This document shows positions 19,403 to 27,573 of a DNA stretch of 64,000 nt, piece by piece (positions within the stretch are counted from its first letter, which is position 1; each line of letters opens with the position of its first letter). The translations under genes and the position numbers were made by a program. This stretch comes from DASQMT01 sp963839615 (lineage in GTDB: Bacteria > Actinomycetota > Thermoleophilia > Solirubrobacterales > Solirubrobacteraceae), in NCBI GenBank assembly GCA_963839615.1, contig CAWIVY010000006.1, forward strand, positions 1 through 64,000. The letters are read 5' to 3'. Below the pieces are notes generated by a model. It was not told the origin of the DNA, made no database searches, and saw only the letters and a list, made by a program, of their open reading frames with translations.

Positions 19403-19642
19403 ATGTCCAACACCCGCAAGGGCCGCCGGCTCGTCATCGCCGGCATCCTCGCCGCGACGGCGGCGATCGGCTCGTCCGCCCCGGCCCAGGCCGACGCCGG
19501 CGACAAGGCCGCGAAGTGCGAAGTCCGCCTCGACCGGCTCGTGGCCCAGTTCTACGCGATGGAAGAGCGACACGGCTGGTATGAGGCCGCGGAGTGGTGG
19601 GATGCGCGCTGGAAGGCCTACCACCAGAGCTGCGTCGTCTGA
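19403..19642 (+). CDS. Small secreted protein of unknown function
   Basis: 79 aa. A clear signal peptide (MSNTRKGRRLVIAGILAATAAIG, cleavage after APAQA) precedes a ~50-residue mature domain with two cysteines (KCEVRL ... HQSCVV), likely one disulfide, and the aromatic stretch HGWYEAAEWWDARW. ATG 19403 has AGGAG 8-10 nt upstream, and TACGCT at 19358-19363 may be its -10. No family recognised. Confidence 0.65.
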   Translation: MSNTRKGRRLVIAGILAATAAIGSSAPAQADAGDKAAKCEVRLDRLVAQFYAMEERHGWYEAAEWWDARWKAYHQSCVV

Positions 19643-19652
19643 GGCCCCTGTC

Positions 19653-20723
19653 ATGGCGATCACAGACATCGACGAGCAGAAGCTCGAGGCCTTCATCGGC
19701 CACGCCGCCACCGAGCTGGGCGCTGCGCTGAACGCGGCGCTCGTGACCCTCGGCGACGAGCTCGGCCTGTACAAGGGCATGGCCGACGGCCAGCCGGTCA
19801 CGCCGGCGGAGCTTGCTGCGCGGACCGGCACGCAGGAGCGCTACGTGCGCGAGTGGCTCAACGCCCAGGCGGCGAGCGGCTTCGTCGTCTACGAAGCGGA
19901 CGCGGCGGCGTATGTCCTCCCGCCTGAGCATGCGCTCGTCCTCGCCGACGAGTCGAGCCCGTTCGCGATGGCGGGCACGTTCCAGAGCGCGAACGCGGCC
20001 GTCGCGGTGCGCGAGCGTCTCGTCGACCGGTTCGTGAACGGCGAGGGGGTCGGCTGGCACGAGCACCATCACGGCCTCTGGCACGGCGTCGAGCGGACGT
20101 TCGCGGCCGGCTATCGAACGTACCTCGTGTCCGAGTGGCTGCCGGCGCTCGACGGCGTCGTAGCCAAGCTCGAGGCGGGCGGGCTCGTCGCCGACGTCGG
20201 CTGCGGCCATGGCGCGTCGACGATCCTGATGGCGCAGGCGTTCCCGGCGGCGCGCTTCGTCGGGACCGACTACCACGCCGACTCGATCGCGACGGCGCGG
20301 CAGCGTGCCGTCGATGCGGGCGTCGCCGATCGCGTGACGTTCGAGGTCGCGGGCGCGGCGGATTACGCGGGCGAGGGCTACGACCTCGTCGCGTTCTTCG
20401 ATTCGTTCCACGATCTCGGCGACCCGCTCGCCGCCGCGCGCCATGCGGCATCGGTGCTCGCGCCCGACGGCACCTGCATGCTCGTCGAGCCGTTCGCCGG
20501 CGATCGAGTCGAGGACAACCTCAACCCGATCGGCCGGCTGTACTACGGGTACTCGACGCTCGTGTGCACCCCCGGCTCGCTCTCGCAGCCCGGCCGTGCC
20601 GGGCTCGGCACCCAGGCCGGCGAGGCGCGGCTGCGCGAGGTGCTGCAGGCCGGCGGCTTCGGCGCGGTCCGCCGCGTCGCCGAAACGCCGCTGAACCTCG
20701 TGCTCCAGGCGCGGCTCCCGTAG
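19653..20723 (+). CDS. SAM-dependent methyltransferase with N-terminal winged helix
   Basis: 356 aa. The N-terminal ~95 residues form a helix-turn-helix-like dimerisation domain (TPAELAARTGTQERYVREWLNAQAASG). The C-terminal domain has motif I VADVGCGHGASTIL, acidic loop GTDYH and motif IV DLVAFFDSFHDLGDP. This architecture is shared with O-methyltransferases and the Rv2258c-like group; substrate unknown. A histidine run (WHEHHHGLWHG) lies between the domains. It begins 10 nt after the secreted-protein gene and ends at a strong hairpin. Confidence 0.85.
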   Translation: MAITDIDEQKLEAFIGHAATELGAALNAALVTLGDELGLYKGMADGQPVTPAELAARTGTQERYVREWLNAQAASGFVVYEADAAAYVLPPEHALVLADESSPFAMAGTFQSANAAVAVRERLVDRFVNGEGVGWHEHHHGLWHGVERTFAAGYRTYLVSEWLPALDGVVAKLEAGGLVADVGCGHGASTILMAQAFPAARFVGTDYHADSIATARQRAVDAGVADRVTFEVAGAADYAGEGYDLVAFFDSFHDLGDPLAAARHAASVLAPDGTCMLVEPFAGDRVEDNLNPIGRLYYGYSTLVCTPGSLSQPGRAGLGTQAGEARLREVLQAGGFGAVRRVAETPLNLVLQARLP

Positions 20724-20732
20724 GGATCATCA

Positions 20733-20765
20733 GCGCGCGCGGCGACCGCTCGTCGCCGCGCGCGT
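20733..20765. terminator. Long GC hairpin between convergent genes
   Basis: A perfect 13-bp stem (20734-20746 with 20752-20764, CGCGCGCGGCGAC) and a 5-nt loop separate the methyltransferase from the repeat protein, so it could terminate both. No U-tract. Confidence 0.55.
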
Positions 20766-20766
20766 G

Positions 20767-23700
20767 CTAGCCGACCGCCAGGAAATAGCTCCCCGTGTCG
20801 GTTCCGGGGCCGCTGCGGTCGCGGACGATGACCTGGTGCGTGCCGGTCGTGTCGAACGCGCAGCTCTCGAGGGTCGCGTCCGCGGGGCCGCAGACCGTCG
20901 TGCCGTCGGGCCGCAACACCTCGATCGAGGGATCGAACCCGCTGAGCCCGCCCAGCTCGACGCTGTACGTCTCGCCGGCCTGGCCGGTGAAGGCGTAGCA
21001 ATCCTGCTCGGCCGCCTCGGTGATCGGCCGGATGACGCTGGCGGCCTCGATCAGCGCCTCGCAGCTCGCGGTTCCGTTCAGCCTACGGGCCGAGACGCCG
21101 TAGGTCCCGGTGTTCTGCCCCGTGAGGTCGCGCACGATGATCCGATGGTTGCCGGTGGCGTCGAGGTTGCAGTTGACCTCGATGGAGCCGTTCGCCGCGC
21201 AGACCGTGGTGCCGTTGGGGCGCACCACTTCGATCGTGGCGAACAGCGTCGGCGAGGCGCCCTTCTCCGCCACGCGCACGCGGAGCTTCTGCGCGGCCGT
21301 CGTCGCGTTGTACGTGAAGCAGTCCATCTCGGGCCTGCTCGCGATGTCGCCGGCCGATCCGGTCGCGCCGAGGCTGATGGCGGGGCAGGTGAGCGGGTTG
21401 TTGAGCCGCTGGATCTGGATCCGGTAGGTGCCGATCTGCGGTCCTGATGCGTCGCTCACGAGGATCCGGTGGCTGCCGCCTGAGTCCAGGACGCAGGTTT
21501 GATCGACGGCGCTGTTGATGCCGCATTGCGTTGTCCCGTCTGTCTGCACGACCTCGGTCACGGGCGCGATCGCGCCGGCCGTGTTGACGATCCGGATGCG
21601 GATGTCGTCGAGGTTCGCGCCGGTGAACGAGAAGCAGTCGACCTCACCCGCGACGGTGATCGTGCTCTGCGTCGGCGCCGCGCCGAACGTCAGGGCGGTG
21701 CAGCCAACCGGGTTGTTCAATCGCTGAACCGCGATCCGGTACTGACCGGTGTTCTGGCCGGTCAGGTCGCGCACGATGATCCGATGGTTGCCCGTGGTGT
21801 CGAGTGCGCACGTGATCTCGAGGGAGCCGTTCGGCGCGCAAACCGTGGTGCCGTCCGGGCGGATCACCTCGATCGTGGCGAACAGCGCCGGCGACGCGCC
21901 CGTCTCGACCACCCGCACCCGGAGCTTCTGACCCGCCGTCGTCGCGTTGTACGTCCAGCAGTCCATCTCGGGCCTGCTTGCGATGTCGCCCTGCGCCGGG
22001 GTCGCCGCGCCCGCCACTATCACGGGACAACTCAGCGGGCTGTTGAGCCGCTGGATCTGGATCCGGTAGGTCCCGATCTGCGGTCCGCTGGCGTCACTGA
22101 CCAAGATCCGGTGGCTGCCGGCCGAGTCCAGCACGCAGGTTTGATCGACGGCGCTGTTGATGCCGCATTGGGTCGTCCCGTCCGTCTGCACGACCTCGGT
22201 CACGGGCGCGATCGCGCCGGCCGTGTTGACGATCCGGATCCGGATGTCGTCGAGGTTCGCGCCGGTGAACGAGAAGCAGTCGACCTCCCCCGGGACCGAG
22301 ATCACCTTCTGCGTCGGCGCCGCGCCGAACGTCAACGCCGTACAGCCGACCGGACTGGCCAGACTCTGCACGGCGATCCGGTAGTTGCCGGTGTTCTGAC
22401 CGGTGAGGTCGCGCACGATGATGCGATGGTTGCCCGTGGTGTCCAGTGCGCACGTGATCTCGAGGGAGCCGTTCGGCGCGCACACCGTCGTGCCGTTCGG
22501 GCGGATCACCTCGATCGTGGCGAACAGCGCCGGCGACGCGCCCGTCTCGACCACGCGCACGCGTAGCTTCTGACCGGCTGTCGTCGCGTCGTAGGTCCAG
22601 CAGTCCATCTCGGGCCTACTCGCGATGTCGCCCTGCGACGGCGTCGCCGCGCCCGCCAGGATCACCGGGCAGGTGAGCGGGTTGTTGAGCCGCTGGATCT
22701 GGATCCGGTAGGTCCCGATCTGCGGTCCTGATGCGTCGCTCACAAGGATCCGGTGGCTGCCGCCTGAGTCCAGCACGCAGGTTTGATCGACGGCGCTGTT
22801 GATGCCGCATTGCGTTGTCCCGTCTGTCTGCACGACCTCGGTCACGGGCGCGATCGCGCCGGCCGTGTTGACGATCCGGATGCGGATGTCGTCGAGGTTC
22901 GCGCCGGTGAACGAGAAGCAGTCGACCTCACCCGCGACGGTGATCGTGCTCTGCGTCGGCGCCGCGCCGAACGTCAGGGCGGTGCAGCCAACCGGGTTGT
23001 TCAATCGCTGAACCGCGATCCGGTACTGACCGGTGTTCTGGCCGGTCAGGTCGCGCACGATGATCCGATGGTTGCCCGTGGTGTCGAGTGCGCACGTGAT
23101 CTCGAGGGAGCCGTTCGGCGCGCAAACCGTGGTGCCGTCCGGGCGGATCACCTCGATCGTGGCGAACAGCGCCGGCGACGCGCCCGTCTCGACCACCCGG
23201 ACCCGGAGCTTCTGACCCGCCGTCGTCGCGTTGTACGTCCAGCAGTCCATCTCGGGCCTGCTTGCGATGTCGCCCTGGGCCGGCGTCGCTGCGCCCGCCA
23301 GGATCGCGGGGCAGGTGAGCGGGCTGTTGAGCCGCTGGATCTGGATCCGGTAGGTCCCGATCTGCGGTCCGCTGGCGTCACTGATCAAGATCCGGTGGCT
23401 GCCGGCCGAGTCCAGCACGCAGGTCTGGTCGACGGCGCTGTTGATGCCGCATTGGGTCGTGCCGTCTGTCTGCACGACCTCGGTCACGGGCGCGATCGCG
23501 CCGGCAGTGTTGACGATCCGGATGCGGATGTCGTCGAGGTTCGCGCCGGTGAACGAGAAGCAGTCGACCTCCCCCGGGACCGTGATCACCTTCTCGGTCG
23601 GCGTCGCGCCGAACGTCAGCGCCGCACAGCCGACAGGACTGTTCAGCCGCTGCACCGCGATCCGATAGTTGCCCGTGTTCGAGCCCGTGAGGTCACGCAC

Positions 23701-24060
23701 CATGACCTTGTGGGTGCCTGCCGCGTCGAGGTCGCATGACGTCTCCATGGCGCCGCTGGCGGCGCACACCGTGGTCCCGTTCGGGCGCCTGATCTCGTGC
23801 ACGGCGAAGAGGCTCCCCGAGGTCTCGACCACGCGGACGCGAATCCGGTCGACGGCCGCGCCGGTGAACGTGAAGCAGTCCTCGTCGCCGACCGGCGTGA
23901 TCGCCGCGCTTGTCGGCGTCGACGCCCCGATCGTGATCGCGACGCAGGCCGATGCCCGCGACTCCGCCGGCGCGAGCGCGAGCCACAGCAGCACGACAGA
24001 CAGGGCGAGCGCGCCGCGCATTGCAAGGTGTCCGACCGCCACTCCGCCGTTCGCGCGCAT
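20767..24060 (-). CDS. Large secreted protein of ten ~105-residue PPC-like beta-sandwich repeats
   Basis: About 1097 aa. The signal peptide MRGALALSVVLLWLALAPAESRASA is reached within ~40 residues of ATG 24060. Ten repeats follow, each with four cysteines in the pattern C ... DCf/wtf ... GTTVC/QC ... C, and the ends GNYRIAVQRLN or GTYRIQIQRLN. Two types alternate: TALTFGAAPT...GEVDCFSFTG and PVILAGAAT...RPEMDCWTYN. They resemble bacterial pre-peptidase C-terminal (PPC) domains without an attached peptidase. No sortase motif or membrane anchor is seen. Likely an extracellular stalk or binding protein; role unknown. ATG 24060 is preceded by AAAGGG. Confidence 0.8.
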   Translation of the reverse strand: MRANGGVAVGHLAMRGALALSVVLLWLALAPAESRASACVAITIGASTPTSAAITPVGDEDCFTFTGAAVDRIRVRVVETSGSLFAVHEIRRPNGTTVCAASGAMETSCDLDAAGTHKVMVRDLTGSNTGNYRIAVQRLNSPVGCAALTFGATPTEKVITVPGEVDCFSFTGANLDDIRIRIVNTAGAIAPVTEVVQTDGTTQCGINSAVDQTCVLDSAGSHRILISDASGPQIGTYRIQIQRLNSPLTCPAILAGAATPAQGDIASRPEMDCWTYNATTAGQKLRVRVVETGASPALFATIEVIRPDGTTVCAPNGSLEITCALDTTGNHRIIVRDLTGQNTGQYRIAVQRLNNPVGCTALTFGAAPTQSTITVAGEVDCFSFTGANLDDIRIRIVNTAGAIAPVTEVVQTDGTTQCGINSAVDQTCVLDSGGSHRILVSDASGPQIGTYRIQIQRLNNPLTCPVILAGAATPSQGDIASRPEMDCWTYDATTAGQKLRVRVVETGASPALFATIEVIRPNGTTVCAPNGSLEITCALDTTGNHRIIVRDLTGQNTGNYRIAVQSLASPVGCTALTFGAAPTQKVISVPGEVDCFSFTGANLDDIRIRIVNTAGAIAPVTEVVQTDGTTQCGINSAVDQTCVLDSAGSHRILVSDASGPQIGTYRIQIQRLNSPLSCPVIVAGAATPAQGDIASRPEMDCWTYNATTAGQKLRVRVVETGASPALFATIEVIRPDGTTVCAPNGSLEITCALDTTGNHRIIVRDLTGQNTGQYRIAVQRLNNPVGCTALTFGAAPTQSTITVAGEVDCFSFTGANLDDIRIRIVNTAGAIAPVTEVVQTDGTTQCGINSAVDQTCVLDSGGSHRILVSDASGPQIGTYRIQIQRLNNPLTCPAISLGATGSAGDIASRPEMDCFTYNATTAAQKLRVRVAEKGASPTLFATIEVVRPNGTTVCAANGSIEVNCNLDATGNHRIIVRDLTGQNTGTYGVSARRLNGTASCEALIEAASVIRPITEAAEQDCYAFTGQAGETYSVELGGLSGFDPSIEVLRPDGTTVCGPADATLESCAFDTTGTHQVIVRDRSGPGTDTGSYFLAVG
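21386..22010 (-). repeat. Near-identical internal duplication, copy 1
   Basis: This ~625-nt block matches 22670-23294 with only a handful of substitutions, at an offset of 1284 nt (four repeat domains). Other repeats in the gene are more diverged, so this pair was copied or converted recently. Confidence 0.85.
22670..23294 (-). repeat. Near-identical internal duplication, copy 2
   Basis: Partner of 21386-22010 in the same gene. Such a long direct repeat could mediate loss or gain of four domains by recombination. Confidence 0.85.
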
Positions 24061-24146
24061 CCGAGCCCTTTCGTTACGATCCGTACAAGCGACCCTAACC
24101 ACCGTCCACTTCTCAGATCAAGGCGCGGAATGGAACACTCGGCGGC

Positions 24147-24578
24147 ATGCTGATCCGCGCTGCCCGACCGGACGACGCGGCGCGGCTCGTCGCGCTGTAC
24201 GCGCAGTGGGGACACCCGCAGCCGGAGCCGGTGATCGCCGAGCGGATCGCCGCTTGGGAGACGACGGCTCGCGCGCAGCTGCTGGTCGCGGAGCTCGACG
24301 GCGAGGTTGCCGGCGTCACGGCCGTGGCGGCGAGCCCGCATCTCGCGCGCCCCGGCTGGCTCGCTCGGCTGACCGGGCTCGTCGTCGGCGAGCCATTTCG
24401 CGGACAAGGGATCGGCGCCGCGCTGGTCGCAGCGGCGGAGGAGCGTGCGCGCGCGTGGGACTGCGACCGCATCGAGCTGACCGCGTCCCGCTCGCGCGAC
24501 GCCGTGACGCACTTCTACCCCGCGCTCGGCTACGAGGAGCGGTCAGGCAGTCGCGCCCGCTTCGTTCGCGAGCTCTGA
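24147..24578 (+). CDS. GNAT family N-acetyltransferase
   Basis: 143 aa. The GNAT fold is shown by IRAARPDDAARLVALYAQWG at the N-terminus and the acetyl-CoA loop VVGEPFRGQGIGAALVAAAEERA (consensus Q/RxxGxG/A), ending HFYPALGYEER. Substrate unknown. It is divergent from the repeat protein gene and followed 20 nt later by the DUF427 gene. Confidence 0.88.
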   Translation: MLIRAARPDDAARLVALYAQWGHPQPEPVIAERIAAWETTARAQLLVAELDGEVAGVTAVAASPHLARPGWLARLTGLVVGEPFRGQGIGAALVAAAEERARAWDCDRIELTASRSRDAVTHFYPALGYEERSGSRARFVREL

Positions 24579-24585
24579 CGGTGGG

Positions 24586-24591
24586 CATGAT
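24586..24591 (+). promoter_or_regulatory. Possible -10 of the DUF427 gene
   Basis: CATGAT lies 7 nt before GTG 24599. It deviates from TAnnnT at the first base, so this is tentative. Confidence 0.25.
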
Positions 24592-24598
24592 GTAGGGC

Positions 24599-24988
24599 GT
24601 GCATACCTCCGACACCATCAAGAAGGCCGCCCATGCCGTGGGCGCTCACCGCATCACGACCGGGCCGTGCAGCTGCCACGTCCGCGTCGAGCACGCCGGG
24701 CAGGTGCTGGCGGAGTCCGACCGGGCGGTGGAGCTGTACGAGACCGGGCTTCCGACGCGCTATTACCTGCCTCGCGACGACGTCCGAATGGACCTCCTGG
24801 AGCCGAGCGAGACCACGTCGCACTGCCCGTTCAAGGGCGACGCCACGTACTTCTCCGTCGCCGGGGCCAAGGACGCGTTCTGGGTCTACGAGGTGCCGTC
24901 GGAGGCGGACGCGCTCCCGATCGCCGGGATGCTCGCCCCGTGGCCCGGTCGCGTAGCGGTCCTGGTCGACGGACGGGAAAAGTCCTGA
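24599..24988 (+). CDS. DUF427 domain protein
   Basis: 129 aa. The family pattern is visible: VRVEHAGQVLAESDRAVELYETGLPTRYYLPRDDVRMDLLEPSETTSHCPFKGDATYFSV. DUF427 proteins are small, soluble, widespread in actinobacteria and of unknown function. The conserved HCPFKG segment is typical. GTG 24599 places the family core at the expected distance from the N-terminus. Confidence 0.8.
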   Translation: MHTSDTIKKAAHAVGAHRITTGPCSCHVRVEHAGQVLAESDRAVELYETGLPTRYYLPRDDVRMDLLEPSETTSHCPFKGDATYFSVAGAKDAFWVYEVPSEADALPIAGMLAPWPGRVAVLVDGREKS

Positions 24989-25022
24989 TTGCGGACGGCC
25001 GTCGGCGGGCATAGCCTGCGTC

Positions 25023-25187
25023 ATGGCCGTCCGCATCGCCCTCGCACTCTTCACCGCGCTTCGTGCGGTGCTGATCTACGGCGAGGCGACGCAGCTCACG
25101 ACGCGGCGGATCGAGCTGCCGCGACTGAGGCCGGCACGCCGCGGCGCGCTCGTGGCGGCTGTGCCCGCGCGCCGCGCGCACCCCTGA
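25023..25187 (+). CDS. Hypothetical 54-aa protein
   Basis: ATG 25023 opens MAVRIALALFTALRAVLIYG and ends at TGA 25185-25187. The N-terminus is weakly hydrophobic and the rest is Arg-rich. TAGCCT (25012-25017) lies 5 nt before the ATG, the main reason to list it. Not recognised; could be non-coding. Confidence 0.3.
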   Translation: MAVRIALALFTALRAVLIYGEATQLTTRRIELPRLRPARRGALVAAVPARRAHP

Positions 25188-25238
25188 TGGCCGCTGCGCG
25201 GATCGCGGGTGGCGCTTCCGCGGAAACGTCCCGGCTGT

Positions 25239-25282
25239 GAACGTCCGTGAGTCGGGGCTATAGCCGGTACTGACGGACGTTC
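25239..25282. repeat. Palindromic hairpin repeat, copy 1
   Basis: GAACGTCCGT pairs with ACGGACGTTC, and an inner GGCTATAGCC palindrome is flanked by AGT/ACT. It has the same architecture as copies at 25299 and 56953 but with paired base changes in both stems. It lies between convergent genes and may terminate both. Confidence 0.8.
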
Positions 25283-25298
25283 GGCGGCCCCGGGGCAG

Positions 25299-25344
25299 CG
25301 AACGTCGCTGAGTGGCCCCTATAGGGCGTACTGAGCGACGTTCG
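25299..25344. repeat. Palindromic hairpin repeat, copy 2
   Basis: Outer stem CGAACGTCGCT/AGCGACGTTCG (11 bp, perfect) with inner CCCTATAGGG. The outer arms are identical to copy 3 at 56953-56998, 31.6 kb away. It lies 46 nt from the end of the arginase-fold gene. Confidence 0.85.
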
Positions 25345-25389
25345 GGCGCGTTCGTGGGATCCAGCTCGTTCTCCCCGACGACTTCGACG

Positions 25390-26307
25390 TCACGAACCGG
25401 CGCAGGCGCTGGCGAGGCTCCCCGCGAGTCCGGAGGCGAAGCGCGCGAGGCTGTCCGCGCCCTCCTCGGCGTGATCGGGGTTCAGCTCGGTCACCGTCAG
25501 CGCCGCCAGCTTCGGGGAAGCGAGCAGCACCGCGAGCGCGCGCATCGCGGCGTCGTAGGGGAGGCCCTCGTTGCGCCCCCAGTTCTCCGACAGCGGCACG
25601 TCGGTGAAGTCGATCACGTCGACGTCGAAGTGGATGAGGAGCCGGTCGCAGCGGCTCTCGATCAGCTCGCGCGCACGAGCCGCCGCGCCCTCCGGGTCGG
25701 CAGCGACCTCGCCGACCGGCACGACCCGGATGCCGCGACCCTCGATCAGCTCGCGCTCGAACGGCCTCGCCTGCTCCGGCCCCCATGCGAACAGCAGCAC
25801 GTCGTCGGGGCTGAGCAGCGGGACGCGCGCGCCGGCACCGATCAGCTCTGGGGCTGCCCCGTCGACGCCGAGCATATGGGCCATGCCCATCCAGTCGAGC
25901 GCTCCCTCGCGGACGCCGGCGGGCACGTTGAGGTCCGCATGCGTGTCGAAGTACAGGAGGCCGACCGCCGCGCCGGCGTCCACGTGGGCCGCCACGGTCC
26001 CGATCCCGACGGTGCAGTCACCGCCCAGCACCAGCGTGACCTCGCCGTCCGCGAGCGCACCGCCGGCGCGCCGGGCGGTGTCCCGCACGATCTCGACGAC
26101 CTTGCCGAGGTTCTGCGCGCGCCGGTTGGTGCGATCGGGACGCCAGCGCCAGACCTCGCGATCCCCGTGATCGCGAACGTCGGCGCCGGCGCTGCGGAGC
26201 GACGCGAGCAGCCTCGCCTCGCGCAGCGCCGCCGGCGCCTGCTCCTGCCCGGGAGCGAACGCGGCTGCGCTCGTCGGCACCCCGACCACGCCGATGGGGC
26301 GGCTCAT
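25390..26307 (-). CDS. Arginase/agmatinase-fold (ureohydrolase) family protein
   Basis: 305 aa. Ureohydrolase metal motifs are LVLGGDCTVG, YFDTHADLN and IHFDVDVIDF. The first differs from the canonical GGDH: the Mn-ligand His is Cys. The DxHxD and DxD motifs are intact. It could be an arginase, agmatinase, formiminoglutamase or a divergent hydrolase; arginine is not assured. ATG 26307 is preceded by TAGGCT (plus-strand 26314-26319) at 6 nt, which overlaps the TAG stop of the upstream hydrolase gene. Confidence 0.8.
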   Translation of the reverse strand: MSRPIGVVGVPTSAAAFAPGQEQAPAALREARLLASLRSAGADVRDHGDREVWRWRPDRTNRRAQNLGKVVEIVRDTARRAGGALADGEVTLVLGGDCTVGIGTVAAHVDAGAAVGLLYFDTHADLNVPAGVREGALDWMGMAHMLGVDGAAPELIGAGARVPLLSPDDVLLFAWGPEQARPFERELIEGRGIRVVPVGEVAADPEGAAARARELIESRCDRLLIHFDVDVIDFTDVPLSENWGRNEGLPYDAAMRALAVLLASPKLAALTVTELNPDHAEEGADSLARFASGLAGSLASACAGS

Positions 26308-26313
26308 CCGCGC

Positions 26314-26319
26314 AGCCTA
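26314..26319 (-). promoter_or_regulatory. -10 element of the arginase-fold gene
   Basis: Minus-strand TAGGCT, 6 nt before ATG 26307; its first three bases are the upstream gene's TAG stop, the same economy as at 8474. Confidence 0.4.
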
Positions 26320-27573
26320 GCCGTCGAGCGCGTCGTCGAAGAAGCCCACCACGCGCCGCTCGTACTCCTCCGGCCGCGCCTGCAGGCCTCCGACGTGCCG
26401 CGACTCGGGAATCTCCCACAGCGTCTTCGGCGTGCCGGCCGCGTTGAAGTACTCCTGGTTGAGCGCCTCGGTGTCGACGCCGTGCGGCGCCCAGATGAGG
26501 AAGACCGGACGCGGGGCGATCCGGCGGATCATGTCCTGCATCAGCGGCGGCGGCGGGCTGTTGGCGAACAGGCTGTTGCCGGCCGTGATCATGGTCTCGA
26601 CCACGTGCTGGAGCGGTTCTGCGTCGGGCATCTCGCGGAACTCACCGACGGACCGTGCACCGGCTCCTTCCGAGACGACGGCCTTGAGGTCGTCGGTCTC
26701 GGCCGCGGCTTGGAGCATCAGCTCGCCGCCGACCGACAGGCCAAGCCCGCCGATGCGCTCGGGGTCGACGTCCGGCCGGTGCTTGAGGAAGGCGATCGCC
26801 GCCTTGATGTCCTTCTCGCCCTCCCAGCCGAACGCGTGCGGATCGCCTTCGCTCTCGCCCTGGCCGCGGCGGTCGAAGAGCAGCACGCCGTAGCCGTGGC
26901 GGGCGAGCATGCGCGTCTGCGCCTGGGGGCCGTTGCGGCCCGGGAAAGCGATCACGGCCGCACCGTTCTTCGACGGGACGTACCAGCCGGCGAGCTCGAG
27001 CCCGTCGCTCGTGGTGAACGTGACGCGCTCGTACTGGCCGCCGAGGTTCGCCGCCGGCACGACCGGGCGCCCGAGGTGGGCGAACAGGTACGCGCCGCTC
27101 AGCGGAGCGACGGCGAACAGGGTCACGGCGGCGCCGCCAGCAGCGAGCAGCGTCCGGCGGAGGTAGCGTCGCGGGCGGCTGCCGCCGGCGCGGCGCGTCC
27201 GCCACAAGGTCGCGGCTCCCAGGCCGAGCAGGGTCAGCCCCGCGGGAATCGCGAGCAGCCCGCTGTAGTCGTCACCGGAAGCGCCGACCTGGCTCGTGTA
27301 GTGGGCGGCCTCGATTCCGGCGACGATCCCGGCCACGCCGGCCAGCAGCGCGATCGCACCGCGACGACCGCCGCGCACCCGCGGATGCGCCCACGCCGCG
27401 AGCGCCAGCGCGGCCAGCGACACCGATCCGCTCACGAGGTGATCGAGGGCCGACGTGCCTGCCGGGGGCTGAACGAAGTTGTCGTCGAGCACGTGGACGG
27501 CGATAAGCGAGAGAGCGAGCCGGAAGATGCCGGTCTCAGTGCGCAGCCGGCGCCAGAGGACACGGGCGTTCAT
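26317..27573 (-). CDS. Membrane-anchored alpha/beta hydrolase
   Basis: 418 aa. The N-terminal ~165 residues hold about four membrane segments. An alpha/beta hydrolase domain follows (VTFTTSDGLELAGWYVPSKNGAAVIAFPGRNG). The nucleophile elbow is GLGLSVGGELML, with Ser in GxSxGG. An Asp from the APHGVD region and His in ESRHVGG are the likely remaining triad members. The catalytic domain probably faces outward. Substrate unknown. ATG 27573 overlaps the stop of the preceding membrane protein gene (ATGA), so the two are co-translated. Confidence 0.83.
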   Translation of the reverse strand: MNARVLWRRLRTETGIFRLALSLIAVHVLDDNFVQPPAGTSALDHLVSGSVSLAALALAAWAHPRVRGGRRGAIALLAGVAGIVAGIEAAHYTSQVGASGDDYSGLLAIPAGLTLLGLGAATLWRTRRAGGSRPRRYLRRTLLAAGGAAVTLFAVAPLSGAYLFAHLGRPVVPAANLGGQYERVTFTTSDGLELAGWYVPSKNGAAVIAFPGRNGPQAQTRMLARHGYGVLLFDRRGQGESEGDPHAFGWEGEKDIKAAIAFLKHRPDVDPERIGGLGLSVGGELMLQAAAETDDLKAVVSEGAGARSVGEFREMPDAEPLQHVVETMITAGNSLFANSPPPPLMQDMIRRIAPRPVFLIWAPHGVDTEALNQEYFNAAGTPKTLWEIPESRHVGGLQARPEEYERRVVGFFDDALDG

